Assembly (NCBI GenBank): GCA_963978905.1
Contig: OZ022256.1
Location: 55,702,646-55,766,645, forward strand
Length of the DNA: 64,000 bases
Reading direction: 5' to 3'
From: Trichostrongylus colubriformis
Lineage: Eukaryota; Nematoda; Chromadorea; Rhabditida; Trichostrongylidae
Part shown: positions 46,536-58,779 of the stretch, piece by piece
How positions within the stretch are numbered: position 1 is the first letter of the stretch
How the letters are laid out: each line of letters begins with the position of its first letter
Notes under the pieces: generated by a model
What the model saw: the letters and a program-made list of their open reading frames with translations, nothing else
Database searches by the model: none
What the model was told of the DNA's origin: nothing
Position numbers and translations under genes: made by a program

Positions 46536-47096
46536 AGTCAGATGTTAGGTTCTGAAGACATTTTGGTCAATAGTACCTCTCCTTTTTCTAAGATTAGCCT
46601 CAGAAAAACACACAACGAACTCCACTTGGGAGTCACGGAATGGAATGGAATGAGCAGAGTGAAAGCTGTCTAAGTTTATCGACGACGAGCGGCGTGCGAC
46701 GCACTGTATGCGAGCTATGCGCGTCGCGGTTGTTGGGTCTTAGAATGATTACACGGAAATGCTATGGGGGCGATACGCAGTTGATCTGTAATCGCTTCGG
46801 CACCCACCCAACAACATGGCGCCTTTAGCTTGTCCGCCTAGGCTCGCTTGTGACATGTCGCGGTGCGACAATCCTGACACTAGGGTACACACCCGGATAA
46901 TGTAGGTGATAAGGAATCCCAAAAAAGAGTGATTTACTGAAAATATATGGTTCTGAAAGGTTCAAGTAGGACGAAATTCCCCGCGTAAAGAACCCCCTAG
47001 AGCTGTGGCGAAGGCGGCCTCATCAGGGCAAGCGGCCTTTCTCAGGGCAGCCTGCCTCCTAGGTCGACTTCGCCGAGGAATGACTGAGGTGTAGAG

Positions 47097-47337
47097 GGGT
47101 GGGGTCCACGAGGTCGAATTTCCGCGCGGCCGCGCGCGATGAGCGGCACGGCGGGTGCGAGTGCCAGTGACAGGGCATGGCAGCCTTTAAGCGAGGCAGT
47201 ATGGCATGAGTGGAAAGCGCAGACGTGACGCAGTTACGCTCGGCCGGGCGACCAAGGGCAATCGATACGGCGAGTCGAACGGGGGCGCCGCAAGTTAAAC
47301 GCCGCGAAGCGGAAATTCGACCTCGTGGACCCCACCC
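47097..47337. mobile_element. 241 bp foldback with 29 bp perfect terminal repeats
   Basis: Ends 47097-47125 and 47309-47337 are perfectly complementary (GGGTGGGGTCCACGAGGTCG). The interior is GC-rich and shares words with the AGGCCGCGGTC family, such as GGCATGAGTGGAAAGCGCAG. Confidence 0.75.
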
Positions 47338-47519
47338 AGAAGTAGAGTAATGAGCGTAATAGCAGAGTGAATGATATGTCGTAAGAGTTTGGATGCATCA
47401 TATTCATGGTAAAACTAGAATGAGTACTTTATCATAAAAATCGATATCGTGAGCTGATATCATTATTCGATTCATAGTATTAGAAGTTATTGTTTCATTC
47501 AGAGCGGTCGTTGCATACC

Positions 47520-48150
47520 ATTAGCCATTGTTCAAAGTTCGTGATCCAAGCGGAAAGGATGAGATACACATCGATTAGTTGAACGGTACGCCTGGATCGC
47601 GAACTCTGAACACTACCTTGGGCGGTGCTCGTTGTCAGTATCGCAGGAAATATCGCCTGCTTGTCGGGTTCCCTGAATCGCTTGGTTGTCTGAATTGTTT
47701 GAACCTCCTTAATCGCCAGAATCGCCTGATGGCCTTAGTTGAATGATCCCTTCATTGCCTAACCGATACGGATCTGCTCTATCCGTCGGTGGCCTCATCG
47801 CCTGAATCGCCTAATCGCCTGATCGCATAAATGTCATCTCTTCCTTTACGACCGATCGCCCATTCGATACTTAGAGAAGGTTCAGAGTTTGCGGTTCACG
47901 CGATCAGGCCGAAAGAAGAACATACACATCGATGGTAATCACGTGGTCCAGGAACATATCATTCATTCAATCAATACGTATCCTATCCTACACGTCGGAG
48001 TGCTTGAATCGGGTGATTATCTGGATCGCCTGATCGTCTAATCGTCTGATCACTTAAAACGCAGTCGTCATCGCAAACTCTGAACACAGCCGTATCTTTA
48101 TCCATCGGTATAGTGGCTTAGTGGCCTAGGTCACGAACTCTGACCGTAAT
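47520..48150. repeat. GATTCAGGC-family degenerate repeat
   Basis: Many copies of CGCCTGAATCG, CGCCTGATCG and GCGAACTCTGAACAC-like words in both orientations, related to 8.69-9.37 kb. Confidence 0.55.
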
Positions 48151-49683
48151 CATAAAAGTCGGAAAGTCGTGTATTCCACCGATCCTTGCGATTGTCATGT
48201 ATTCTGCCAATCTGCAGACATGTTGCAGTCCCCTGGCCGATGCTTGGGTCCATTTGTGGGCTCACCACATCCGTCGATGTAAGTCCCACTCTTTCCGCGG
48301 CATAGATAATGGCCAGTGGCGGCTTCCGCTTGATTAAAAGTGCCCGGCCACTGAAGGTAGATCTTTCGTCAGTTTGTGACGCTCATTATTAACCGTCCTC
48401 TTTCAGGAAGTGCCAGAGGGTAGTATAGTCCAGCAACAAATGTTAGCCACAGACGACACTATCTGTGTCAAACTAAGGGAACCAAATCATTCGTGCACTC
48501 GCTGTGACGACTGAGCTGCGTTGTACATTCGATGTTGATACTCTATAGGACCTTTAGAAATCCTCCTATACACCGTCACCTGAAATCGCCTTGGCACTTC
48601 GTTACGGCAAAGCTAAACGTGCTCACTGGGCGGGGTTCTGGGCACACCATACTCTGCCTCCAGTCTTCTTCTGCCACACTGTGACCAAGTATGAAGATCA
48701 GCATCCAATACATTTGCAGTCGAGTCGACGATGCAACGAAAATGAAGACCATCACTCGGAATCCAGTATTTATACCCGCCTTATCACAGATACGCTATCA
48801 TCGCTAATGCCGTGTGCCGACTCATTATTTCTGCATTGGATGATGAGTGGTCGGATCGCTCAGCAGACGCAATGCTGACATCTCAGAAGTTGTGCAGTGA
48901 CAAGTAGCACGCACTTCCACTCTCTTGGTGCGGGATCAAATCCCTCATCAGTGTCTGCCCGGACCAACTAATTCTTCCATTCCTCCAGGATAGCTGGTAT
49001 CACACTCGTCTATGAGGATGAAAGCAGATTCGTACGTCGGCTGGCTCCCACAAGTCGTTGTATAGGGTAAATGCAACCTACACTCACGACTCTCGAATTA
49101 GAATGCGTGGCGCACTCCAAAAACGAATTGAGTAACGCCAGAGGCTTTGTCCTTTTTCTTCTGGCAGAGTGGTCGGTTGAGTAGTCCGATTACTTCTGCT
49201 CAATGTACCTATCTTATAGTAACCAGCTACCAGCATGCAGCGTGGATCGTCCTCCCCTCATCGAATGGCCTCTTTCCATGATGTGAACGAAAAGCGACAA
49301 AAGGCTAGCTCTAGGGGTCAATGTGATCGGGTATGGAGTCACATTAGTAGGCAAACTTTAGCTTGGTCATTCCTAAAGATTGAAGTGGAGGTTTCTCTGG
49401 TGTTTCATTGCCTGAATTCACAGTGCGCTCAAAGACACTTCCAATGGTTGCAAGAGAAGTCAGAACGGAAAGGCTGGGAGTACGTCTTCATCTTAAATAA
49501 TTGGGCGGTCTCCAAAATATTATCTTGGCAGAACCACCGTCGAAAGTTCGGCCTCGGTCTCTTCATCGCCGCCCCGCTTTGGTGCGTTCCGCTGCGGTGG
49601 GTGCCAACGACAAAGAAGTCGGGAAGGGTGGTGGGGGGGGGGGGGGGGGAGTGAGGCAACGTTGGCATTGGTATAGCTGACTA

Positions 49684-49845
49684 AGGCCACGCTCATACTC
49701 AGCGTCGGTAGGCCCTTGCCGCATTAACAGCAGCGAGGGAGAGAGGCGCGTGGGAAGTGAGATGCAAGCAACAAGGCAGGATGGCATAGGAGGAGACGTG
49801 GAGGCACGCGGCCGCGCCCGCCGTCGCAGAGAATGAACGCGGCCT
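49684..49845. mobile_element. short element with AGGCC..GGCCT ends (copy 2)
   Basis: Same family as 35100-35272, sharing GCAAGGCAGGATGGCATAGG-like interior text. Ends are more diverged: AAGGCCACGCTCATACTC and GAACGCGGCCT. Confidence 0.55.
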
Positions 49846-51749
49846 GAGTGGGTTTTGCCGTCTGCATCTTCCCTTTTAATAACGTGGAGGGTGCTGAGCA
49901 AGTAAGGTGTCTCTAGGAATGAGGTCCCATGTCAAGGCTTCTCACCGTTTCTTTCCTTTTTTCCACTCCACTTGCACATCCATCAATATTTTCATATCAA
50001 ATCGGCTGGAAATACTATTAATGCATCTTAACGGAAGCTCAGACTGCTATAGTTTTTCTGGCCGCGCAATTCTGGGATTGCAGGAATGGGTTCCTGTATT
50101 GGTCCGATTGGGATTCCCTCCTAGTTGCACCCTCTCTCAATTCTTTAACGACTACTGTGGAGTGTAATATAGTGGAATATAGGACTCGAATCCCCCCACA
50201 AGTTCCCTATTACCAATATCCTTCTGGTACATTACACTCTACAACCGAATCACCTTTTCCCTTTAATTTGTGATTTTTTTGCGCAATGTTCATACGTGAA
50301 CGCATCGCCGCTGCCGGAGCAATCCATCTTTCCTGCTGGCCATCCGTCATGCCATCCGTTTTTTGATGGAGTGAAAGGAATTTTTCCCAGAAGCATCAGA
50401 TTATGCCTTTCCTCAGACTCAATTCTGTCTCGTTTCCAAGATTTAGAAGTGAAACGTTACATTTCAATGCACAAATTAGTCTAACGATGGTAATCGCTTT
50501 CTTACAGACTCTCCGAAGGAACGAAATGACTTGAATCTTGATTAGCAACTTCGATAGAAGGCTACAGAACTGGGCGGCTGAAATTAGGATCTCTCTTTGG
50601 AGTACGCCACGCGTTCTACTCCCACGCAATATCGTAGTGGCATTTCAATACGCTTTTGCGGCTACATACAATGACCTGTGGGATCCAGTCACATGCAATC
50701 CAGCATTTTTATTCATTTAATCGGTCCATACATCCAAGATACGGTCTCTCTTCAGTATTTGGCCTAAAATGTATCTGTTTGCCCTGTTTATCAAATCGAA
50801 GCTTTGGCAATCGAAGAGCTTCCCTTTTATTTGGAGGCCCTGTGTGAGCAGATGTTGTGCCTGCTGCCAAGCCATGGCTGACTGTCATTCAAAATGCCAT
50901 AGGCGGCGTTTTTTTCTTCCATTGCTGCAATTAATCACCGAACTTCTATGTAGCAAAGTGCAAGCGCCAGTGCCACGCTAGTTGCTTTCATGCCTCGATT
51001 TTTCAACAAATTCCTTGTTTTGTGAATTGCGTAGGTAGAAAAACCTCTTGTTTCTGCTTTTCTATGTTGTCTTTCTAGCCTGAAAAGTTTGTCTCCAGGA
51101 GATTTTCTTTTTCAGCCATAATGACAGATGAGTAGTATAATTGGTAGTATCTTGATGAATATTAAAGGCATCATTAGGGGAAAGTCGGACGAAAAGTAAA
51201 AGAAATAGTGCATATGAAAGCCGAGATGCCTAGCAATAGGACAGTGAAGAAACAGCGGATGGAATTGGCCTAAAACCCGAGAAATAGGACCCCCTTTCCA
51301 CTGTTGATTCTCGAAGCGGACGACCTGTCCGTCAAGAGGGGAGTAGTCTGATCTAGTTTTCCATTGGCATGTTGCCAAGTAAACACAGGGGAATTGTTTG
51401 GAAAGACGACAACATCTATTTCTTGAGTGAGTTTCACGCTAAAACTGCGAAAGCGCGCCGCAAAACCCCCGATCCTACCCCATCTCCTCGACCGCTCTCA
51501 CCCCAATCAATCGGGAATTACGTCATCGAGAGGCGGAACCACTGAGTGGCAGAGGCGGAGCCCCTGAACGCTTCGCCGTTTTGCAGCGCTTCTACAGCTC
51601 GGAGGGGCGCTTTTTCACCGGGATTTCGCCGCAGATTACCTTCTTAGGCCCAGGACTACCATGTGAGTGACTTCTTCTTGGGATTTCTCCACTATTGCCT
51701 ACCCCTAATGATGTCTTTAAACTTGAATTCATTCTATGGTGTCGCTATT

Positions 51750-52115
51750 ATAAGGGGGCTCGTGCCACTTTTCCAAATACAGGAACCGCAGAAGGACTAC
51801 CTAAAGCTTAACCTGTCTGTGCGCCCGTCCCTCCGTCCGTCTGTCACAAAATGAAGTATTATATGAAAAACGACCTGTGGCCATGGAGACAAAGCTGGGT
51901 GGGTAGGGTATGAGGCAAGGAGTAAGGAGCACACATGGACTCCGCCACTGTGGGCAGGGCGGCACTGGGACGTTCCTTCTTTATACGAAGATGGTTAATT
52001 GGATTCCAGAATGAGTCATACATAGGAGAAAAGATGGATCAAAGTCAGCGACGTGTTTCTGAAAGTCACGAAGTAGACCTGGGTCCAGTGGGCGGAGCGC
52101 TCCCCGAATAGGCGG
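51750..52115. repeat. dispersed repeat with GTGGGCGG motif
   Basis: Contains GGGTGGGTAGGGTATG, GCACACATGGACTCCGCC and CAGTGGGCGGAGCG, related in inverted orientation to 20.9-21.6 kb and directly to 62.1-62.8 kb. Confidence 0.5.
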
Positions 52116-52447
52116 TTCGTCAATAAATTCGCAACTCGGTTGCAACGCAGCCTTGAGACCACGAAACGCGCGATCGTTGATACAGTCTTTTATTGTAGAT
52201 GTCTTACACCCTCTCGGACAATGGGGTTTCTGCAGGAAAACGGTCCAGCGTTTATCAGTTTTTTACTGGGATACCTTACTGAAGCTGATACCAACCTTGG
52301 TTGGAGTGTGCACGATTCTTTATGGGAATTGGTCCTTTTACCAGGTGTGCGTGAGCGGCAGCATTTACCACTGCCGAATTTCGCTCATTTACATGGTTAT
52401 GAATGAAGAAAATGTGTGAACAACTCAATTTCATTCAAAATACGTCA

Positions 52448-52979
52448 TTACAGATGCACCAAGTACCAATCAACAACGTTCTGCTTCGCCAACTCGTTCG
52501 CCGATGCGCCTAAATTAGGCACTTTGCCAGCCGCTGGTGCAGCTGCGGGTGCAGGAGCCGGAGCCGGAGCCGGAGCAGGAGGACTGGGCTTTGTATCTCG
52601 TGTATCGGTGGGTTCGTATAAATCCATGATTTTATTTATTGTGCTTGTCGATGTTGTGTCATCTTTCTCCTGCTTTGTCGCAGTCTTACCTCCTTTCTTC
52701 GAGGCCTTTTTACGCTTTTGTGGTTTGGCCTTTCCTTTCTTTCCTCGGTGGGTTTTCGTGTGATGTGATTTTTTTGGTTTCTTCGCGGCACCTTTCTCCC
52801 CACTACCAGATTTTGATGGCTGCTTGCCCTTGGCAGATTTTTTACTCGGCATTTGTGGCTCCTGTAGAGCAGCGACTGCAGCTCCCTGTCTACGCAGCTT
52901 GTTGACGACATAGTACTGCACGAGGATATCCACAAACATTATTGTGGATATCACGACTAGCAAAAGTGCTGTTTCGTCT
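52448..52979 (-). CDS. terminal exon: membrane span and Lys-rich tail of the mucin-like gene, copy B
   Basis: Paralogue of 36146-36668 with an open frame throughout. It encodes DETALLLVVISTIMFVDILV, KLRRQGAAVAALQEP, the Lys-rich stretch, a longer Pro-Ala run (PAPAPAPAPAPAAAP) and the same end ELAKQNVVDWYLVHL. Differences include a KKGGKTATKQEK insertion relative to copy A and loss of one Lys in the AAKK block. Conservation of the frame in both copies with mainly substitutions and in-frame indels supports real coding function. Confidence 0.62.
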
Positions 52980-53922
52980 CTGAAAAAATCGTTCTTTAAC
53001 CATACCCTCCAAATTTCTGAAAACCTTGTGAAGGAATATAAGAAACTTGCACGAGATCCTGCTTCTCTTTGGCATATTCTTCCTATAAAGCATTATTTAA
53101 AGAAGAGATTGTCGGTGAAATGTAAGAAAATCAATAACATAAGCATCTAGAATTTGCGAAAAAAAGGTGTAAATTTGGGCATTCCATGAGATCATGTATA
53201 GAAAAGCTACCTATGCATAATTTCATCTCCATATACCACAAATGGGTTGGGTGTAATGGAGCATGACTCAGATTTGCCCAACATGCAGCCAAAGAAAGGA
53301 ATAATATTCGAAGATACCGTCAGCAGTAACTTGAACATATTTTTTAGCAGAATAATTGTAGTTTGTGGTCACGGTGACTAGTAGTACAGTAGTAGAAAAA
53401 GAATGGAAACGGAAGAGATTCGCCCACTCCGCATCTCTTGCCAGTGAGGGTAAATGCGGATGGGCAATGGGCTAAGTAAGCTCATTGCAAGCGTTGATTC
53501 GCTCTCGCAGCAACTCGCCAGCGGATGCGAGGCAGCGTGATTGATGCGCTGTGGGATTGTGATAAAAACTCCAAGGTGTACTCTTTCGATAGAAGCTTTT
53601 CCACTGGTGATTTTTTTAAACTGAAATGCTCGGTCACAGAGAACATACCTTTCCAGCTCTTATTTTCTTTTTACCGCTGGCTGTGCCTGTGATTAAGATC
53701 ACTCAGCACATCCGACCCGAGACATACATATGTGTGTGGTGATATCGCTTTAGTGGAACACCATTGCGGCGCTGTGAGTAATATGTGGTCTTTTTGAGTG
53801 GAACCCGGCGAACGCTGTCGGCAGGACGAGAGCTGGCCGACTAGCTAAATTCAGGGGAGAGGGTGGTCAAATTCACATTTAACATTGAAAGCGCACTAGA
53901 CTACTTTTAAATCCACTAACTG

Positions 53923-54746
53923 TTAGGTTGTCCCAAAAGTCTTGTAGGATTTTTTCGATTATCGCTTTTAATTACTATTTCTTCCAACAAACAACCATCA
54001 GGCAACAACGTATTTACCATTTTTATGGACAACACTATGCCACCTCATGGGTAGATCGTTGATTCCCTCTTTACAGAACTCTGGGTTCTGAGAGTCGAAG
54101 AAGTCAGCAATGGCCTTTGCGAGCAATCATAATCAACGAATTTTCTCTTGTTCAAAAAGGATCAGAGGATGGGAAAGGTGATAGTCGGAAGGGGCAATGC
54201 CTTGAAAGTATGGCGGGTGGGGCAGGTCATCCCAGGCGAGCTCCTGTAGCTTAGCCTGGTACTTCGCGACGTGGGAGCGGCCGTCGTCATGAAGGAGGGT
54301 GACCGCGGACCTTCTTCGGAGCTTTCCTAACAGCGAGGGCGAGCTGTGGAGCTGGCGGGTGTATACGGCAGCGGTGGCTGTCTCGCGTTGTACCAGCACT
54401 TCGTGGAAAAGCGTTTCTTCCGCGTTCCAGTAGCAGCACAGTCCTGTACATGGTTTGTCTTCCGTGGCATTCTCGCCGTTGCTGAAGCTGATGAACCAGC
54501 GGGGCACGTCTCGTAGCTCACACATCCCTTGCCCAATGTAACGTTGATGAAGTCCGTCAGCCTTCCGTCGTTTTGGTGAGTATCGACTAGGGGCATTGTA
54601 GCCTTCATCAAGGAATCTAGTAGATCAGTATATAGTTACTTAGAAAGCCTAGGGACCGCTCTACCATATCTCTGAACCGTTCTGTCTCGAAGAAGAGAAT
54701 TATTGGTGAGTTTGAAAAAATTCGTGCCAGTCTTATGGGACCCTAA
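53923..54746 (-). mobile_element. internally deleted mariner element in duplication copy B
   Basis: The left terminal repeat TTAGGTTGTCCCAAAAGTCT and an imperfect right repeat (reverse reading TTAGGGTCCCATAAGACT) enclose 824 bp; autonomous mariners are about 1.3 kb. Minus-strand pieces read VTLLHDDGRSHVA and LPHPPYFQGIAPSDYHLSH, the second and third catalytic Asp regions of mariner transposase (DD34D type). The N-terminal part is broken and frameshifted. Shared with copy A, so older than the duplication. Confidence 0.8.
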
Positions 54747-55166
54747 TATTTGAGAGAGGTAGATGCGAAAGCGTTCAACTTTCATGCTCGTATATAAGTA
54801 ATGCAGTAGCATTCAAAGCCAAGGTCACGCGTTTCGTAAAATTTTTGAGCAGTACGTTCCCGTTTTCACGAAATAACGCGACTTTTCCATAAAATGGTCG
54901 TCAATCCGTAATCTTGGTATGGTAAGTAGTACAAAGTGTAAAGGGTGAGTTCGTGATTACGACATTTGCCAGAGACTACTTCATCGGTGAAGAGCCCAAA
55001 CCAAAATAGCTCGAGAAAATACTACTTCTTTTTTAATCTAAAACACGAGCCCCGTTCTTGAGGATTTCTGAGCTCATGCTTGATCCTGTTCGGACCAAAG
55101 TATCATGTGGAACTGAGGTGTCGCCATAATGATAGCAAATTCGCGTCGCGAAGTGCTACCCAATAG

Positions 55167-55336
55167 AGGCCGCGGTCGCACCTTGCGATGCCGACGGCAG
55201 GGCGTGGCTGCGTATATCTGCGCCTATGCCACCCTGCCTCGTTGTCTGCGTCATCTCTGCACCTCCCCCGTGCCGCTCTCCCTCGCTGCCTGTGAACGGA
55301 GCCACACCCTGCTTGCGGAGAGTATGACCGCGGCCT
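55167..55336. mobile_element. short element with AGGCCGCGGTC ends (copy 3)
   Basis: Opposite orientation to copy 1. It lies in copy B of the segmental duplication only, so it probably inserted after the duplication. Confidence 0.6.
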
Positions 55337-56179
55337 ATCCAACTTTTCAGACTTACAAAGCAAGAATAATCAGAATTAGAATGGGTTGCATTCATACTAC
55401 GCGAAGATGCTGCTCCTTCCATGTGAATAAGAGTCCGCTAACCATGCTAACCATGTCCTGTACGAAAAATGTTGTCGCTTGTGTTATTTCAATAACGTGG
55501 CGATGCAATCCTCTTTATACATGAACACTATATCATCCACTTGTAGAGAGGCAGCATCCTAATTATTGAGTCAACAAAGTCTTATCAAATAATCGGTCAG
55601 CGTCCGCTGTTTGAGTGCGAATTAGAAGTGTGCAACTAAGTCATCGCGCCACGCGTGCCATGTGCCTTGCTGGTTCCGTTATGAATTTGCTCCGCGTGAT
55701 CTTGACCTAATTGGACAGTCCTGTCATACTCCTCTGTTGTTCCACGGCATATAGGTCGACATTCTACCTGCCAAATTATTTGATGGACTTCTCAATAAAC
55801 AGCGCAGCAGAGAACAGGGGAAGTCGTTGGCATGCTTCGATCGTGGAGCCACGCGATTTGACGTCTTTTGCATAACGGCGGAGTGTATTCGACACTTTTG
55901 GTAGGGCCGTCGTGTGTGTATCTCAACTAAAAGTTTACAAATGCATAGATCCATTTAACTTTTTTTTGGAGCACATTTTGCAATGATTTTGGGTGGATGA
56001 TTGGCTCAATTCAGAGTGGGACCAGCAAGAAAATAGTCGTGCGTGGTAATTAGCGTAGGTAATGGTCAGGCGGCCATATTTCTCAAATTGGTCTTAGTAG
56101 ACTCCGACGCAAGCATCATCGATGCCTATGCTGCACGCCTGCTTTTCATCTTTTGGTTTAAAAAAAGTCGGAAACGAAC

Positions 56180-57510
56180 CTCAGGTGATAGCGGAGCTGT
56201 CACATTCAGTCCTGAACGAACTACAATAGAAAACTGTAATGTATACTATAATATGTATGAATACGAACCTTTTGTGGTCGTCTCGTGAATCGTCGTTGTC
56301 GTGTCTGTGGAGGATGTTGAGGTAAGCATGTCTTGCTCCACAGTGTCCGACTTCGTCATGGCCGTCGTATGGGTAGTAGCCGGCCCACCAACAGAAGCAG
56401 TTCTCTCAGCCGACGTCATTGGGGTCATTACCTGAGTGCTTGCTTTCGTCGTTGTCGTAGTCGTGGTGGGGGCCCTCTTCGAAGTCGTTGTCGTCGTAGT
56501 GGGAGTGGTGGTCGCTGTCGAAGTGGTTGTTGTGGGACTCGTCGTTGTCGTTGTTGTTGTTGTCGTCGGCGTGGTAGTGGTGGTGCTTGAAGTGGTGGGT
56601 GAGGTGGTGGTAGTGGTAGTAGTAGTGGTAGTGGTGGTAGTAGTTGTTGTTTCTGTCATTTTCGTTGTCATCTTTGTCGTTGTATGGTAGAGATGGGCAC
56701 CTCCTGTAGCGGTCCTGAGTGCATTCTTGAAATTCTCCCAACATTGGAACCTCTTAATGCTCTCCATGTAGGGAATCAACTGAAATGCGAAGTTCCAGTT
56801 CTATTATTTGCCTTATATTAGGTTGTCCGGAAATTAATGAGACAGATTTCATAGTACTTCGTAGTACTACCACTTTACCTGACGCACGAAGAACATCGTG
56901 TACCGTGGATTTGGGAGCACCCGTGGAGGCGGCAAGTTTCGCGCTGTAACGTCAGATCGTTCTTCACAAATGGCAAGTTTAAGCTGCTTCTTTTGCGTAG
57001 GTGGACGTTCCGATCGACTAAAGTTTCGAGATATTTTTCAGAGTTGCCGTACCATCTGAAGCACGTGGCTCGAGAAGGTGCTTGATCCTTCATTTCCTCC
57101 AGCCAGAGCCGATGGGCTTCATCCGCGCCCGAAACGGTAGTGTAAAAGGAGAGCTGCCTGATACAGAGTTTTCTTCCCGTCCTTCTCCTGCATGTTAGTA
57201 AAAGACGAAGACAGTGTGGGCCATAGTCCCTTGATGGCGTGCATGTACGGGTCTCGAAACACTATATTCCAGAAATTTGTATTCTCACGACTGCGACGTC
57301 CAAAAATATATGTTGTCGAGTCTCACCACTGCATTTGTCTCATTACTTTCCGGACAACCTAATAGTATGTACTGAAAGACTTATTTGAAAACCTACACCC
57401 TCCGCAATTTCCTCCGCACACTTCTTGTCGGAGGGACCACATACACAACTGGCACTGACTTCACTATAGCTTCTGTTGATCTTACAATTACCACGAGAAT
57501 CTGCCTTAGC
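56180..57510 (-). CDS. Cys-containing and Thr-rich mucin-like exons, copy B
   Basis: Exons (minus): 57397-57510, 56269-56779, 56180-56211. The Cys exon reads GNCKINRS..ASCVCGPSDKKC, keeping the C..CVCG..C spacing of copy A with mostly different residues between. The Thr exon starts LIPYMESIKRFQCWENFKNA and has a longer Thr run than copy A. The 32-base exon encodes GLNVTAPLSPE. A 545 bp mariner-like element (56818-57362) now sits in the intron between the first two exons. The Cys exon has changed far more than the TM exon, hinting at relaxed or diversifying selection on the ectodomain. Confidence 0.6.
56818..57362 (-). mobile_element. 545 bp mariner-like element with TA target duplication
   Basis: Terminal repeats TTAGGTTGTCCGGAAATTAA and its complement at the right end, flanked by TA on both sides (56816-56817 and 57363-57364). 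A minus-strand remnant reads SRATCFRWYG, the transposase N-terminal helix-turn-helix region, plus RNVHLRKRSS. Copy A has the uninterrupted target site near 39880, so this inserted after the duplication. Confidence 0.85.
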
Positions 57511-58779
57511 CTTAAAATAGCACATTAATCAGCACGAGATTTCGAATGTTCGGGTATCTATCTCAAGCTCCGTCAAAACAGATGTGAAGTAGTTGTAAGA
57601 ACGCATTTCTCATCCTTTCTAGTACAGATTGAGTAATCACTTCTGGGCCACGATTCAGTGCATAAAATAGGATGTGTACGTTTGTGTCAGGATTTACACC
57701 GCAGCATGCGGCATACGTCAAGGTATGCGCGCCGTTGTAGTTGAGTCTCAAAGGTGACGATGTGTTATTGCCTTATTGCCACTCCACTCCGTAACAGCCT
57801 TCTGCGAGAGCAGAATCGGGAGGTTCTTCCTAGTGAACATGATGTGTCACCGCAACTTGACAGAATCGGAAATTTCGTCGCCTTCGCTGACAACCTTGCT
57901 AAGGTCTGTTCACTCTGAGTACCTGAGAGGATTCATATTGGGTGATGCTCTAAAGTATCGCATTTTATCCAGGTTCCCTCCCAACACCCTTTGTTTCCAA
58001 TAACCAGAACGACGTGCCATTACCCCTGAAATCGACCAATCGGTTTCGTGTACAATGGACCCGCATGTTTTTTGCCTTGGTGATGATAGAATCGTTTTCG
58101 AGAACCAGTCCCAAGCCCAAATTACTAAGCACTTGATCGTATTTCATGATCACCCTCACATCCGTTCAACGACAATATCCCCACAGGAAAGCGCAGACTG
58201 CGTGCCATCAAGGCAAAAAAAAAATTCGCGTTGCGCCGTTCGGAGTACGATGCGATGGATGCGAGTTAGGGACGCTGTATTAGCTGGGATCTAAAGCGAT
58301 AACGCTATCGTTTTCCTCATTTTAGGCGTAATCGCCTCAAAACACATCTAACGGGCGCTTCTGACTTACATCAATCGCATCGCGCCCCACACGTGGAGCG
58401 CGAAATGTCTGTCCTAATGGCAGACACTCAGAGAAAAGTCACTTTGTTATGGCGTGCAAAACTTAAGTTTAATTCTCGCTAGGTGCCGGAATGCACGCTG
58501 TATTCAGAGCTTAATATTCCTGAGATATTTTTCCACAGAATTTGAATAGTTTAGCGAGCGCATAAGTTACAGTGTTTTCAACACTTCGCGCAATGTTTAT
58601 TCCTCTAAAATAAGTTGTTTGCACAACTTACAAAAGCGCTTTATCGAACACTGGAAGTAGGTGTCAGAAAACGCAGGTGGTCGTTATATCAGCTACTTTA
58701 AGTAAACACAAAGATCTAAGTGTATGGTAATGTACTCTGGTCTGATGGTCATCTCATATGTGCATTCTAATAGGTTAAG

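Larger units (their letters stand above)
35770..46680. repeat. segmental duplication, copy A
   Basis: Matches 52168-61220 in direct orientation with many indels. Anchors include the CACCCTCTCGGACAAT text (35815 and 52208), the TM/Lys gene exon, the Thr-rich exon, CTCCCAACACCCTTTGTTTC (near 40953 and 57977), GTGATAGCGTAGGTGCTGTG-like text near 43433 and 60347, and GAATGGAATGGAATGAGCAG (near 46640 and 61190). Copy A additionally holds foldback elements at 41.16, 44.39 and 45.46 kb. Confidence 0.85.
46680..52167. other. spacer between duplication copies, repeat-rich, no convincing gene
   Basis: Holds the foldback at 47097-47337, GATTCAGGC-family repeats at 47.5-48.15 kb, a G-run at 49630-49650, the short element at 49684-49845 and the GTGGGCGG dispersed repeat at 51.75-52.11 kb. 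Frames of up to 139 codons lack recognisable domains and are not supported. Confidence 0.45.

Noticed and set aside
49235..49654. 139-codon frame on the plus strand
   Set aside because: No recognisable domain, ends in a G-run, and overlaps other open frames; composition-driven.
57563..57751. conserved GAHTLTYAACCG frame on the minus strand (also near 40.4 kb)
   Set aside because: Partly preserved in both duplication copies, but splice context and frame differ between them; could be an upstream exon of the mucin-like gene, not strong enough to call.
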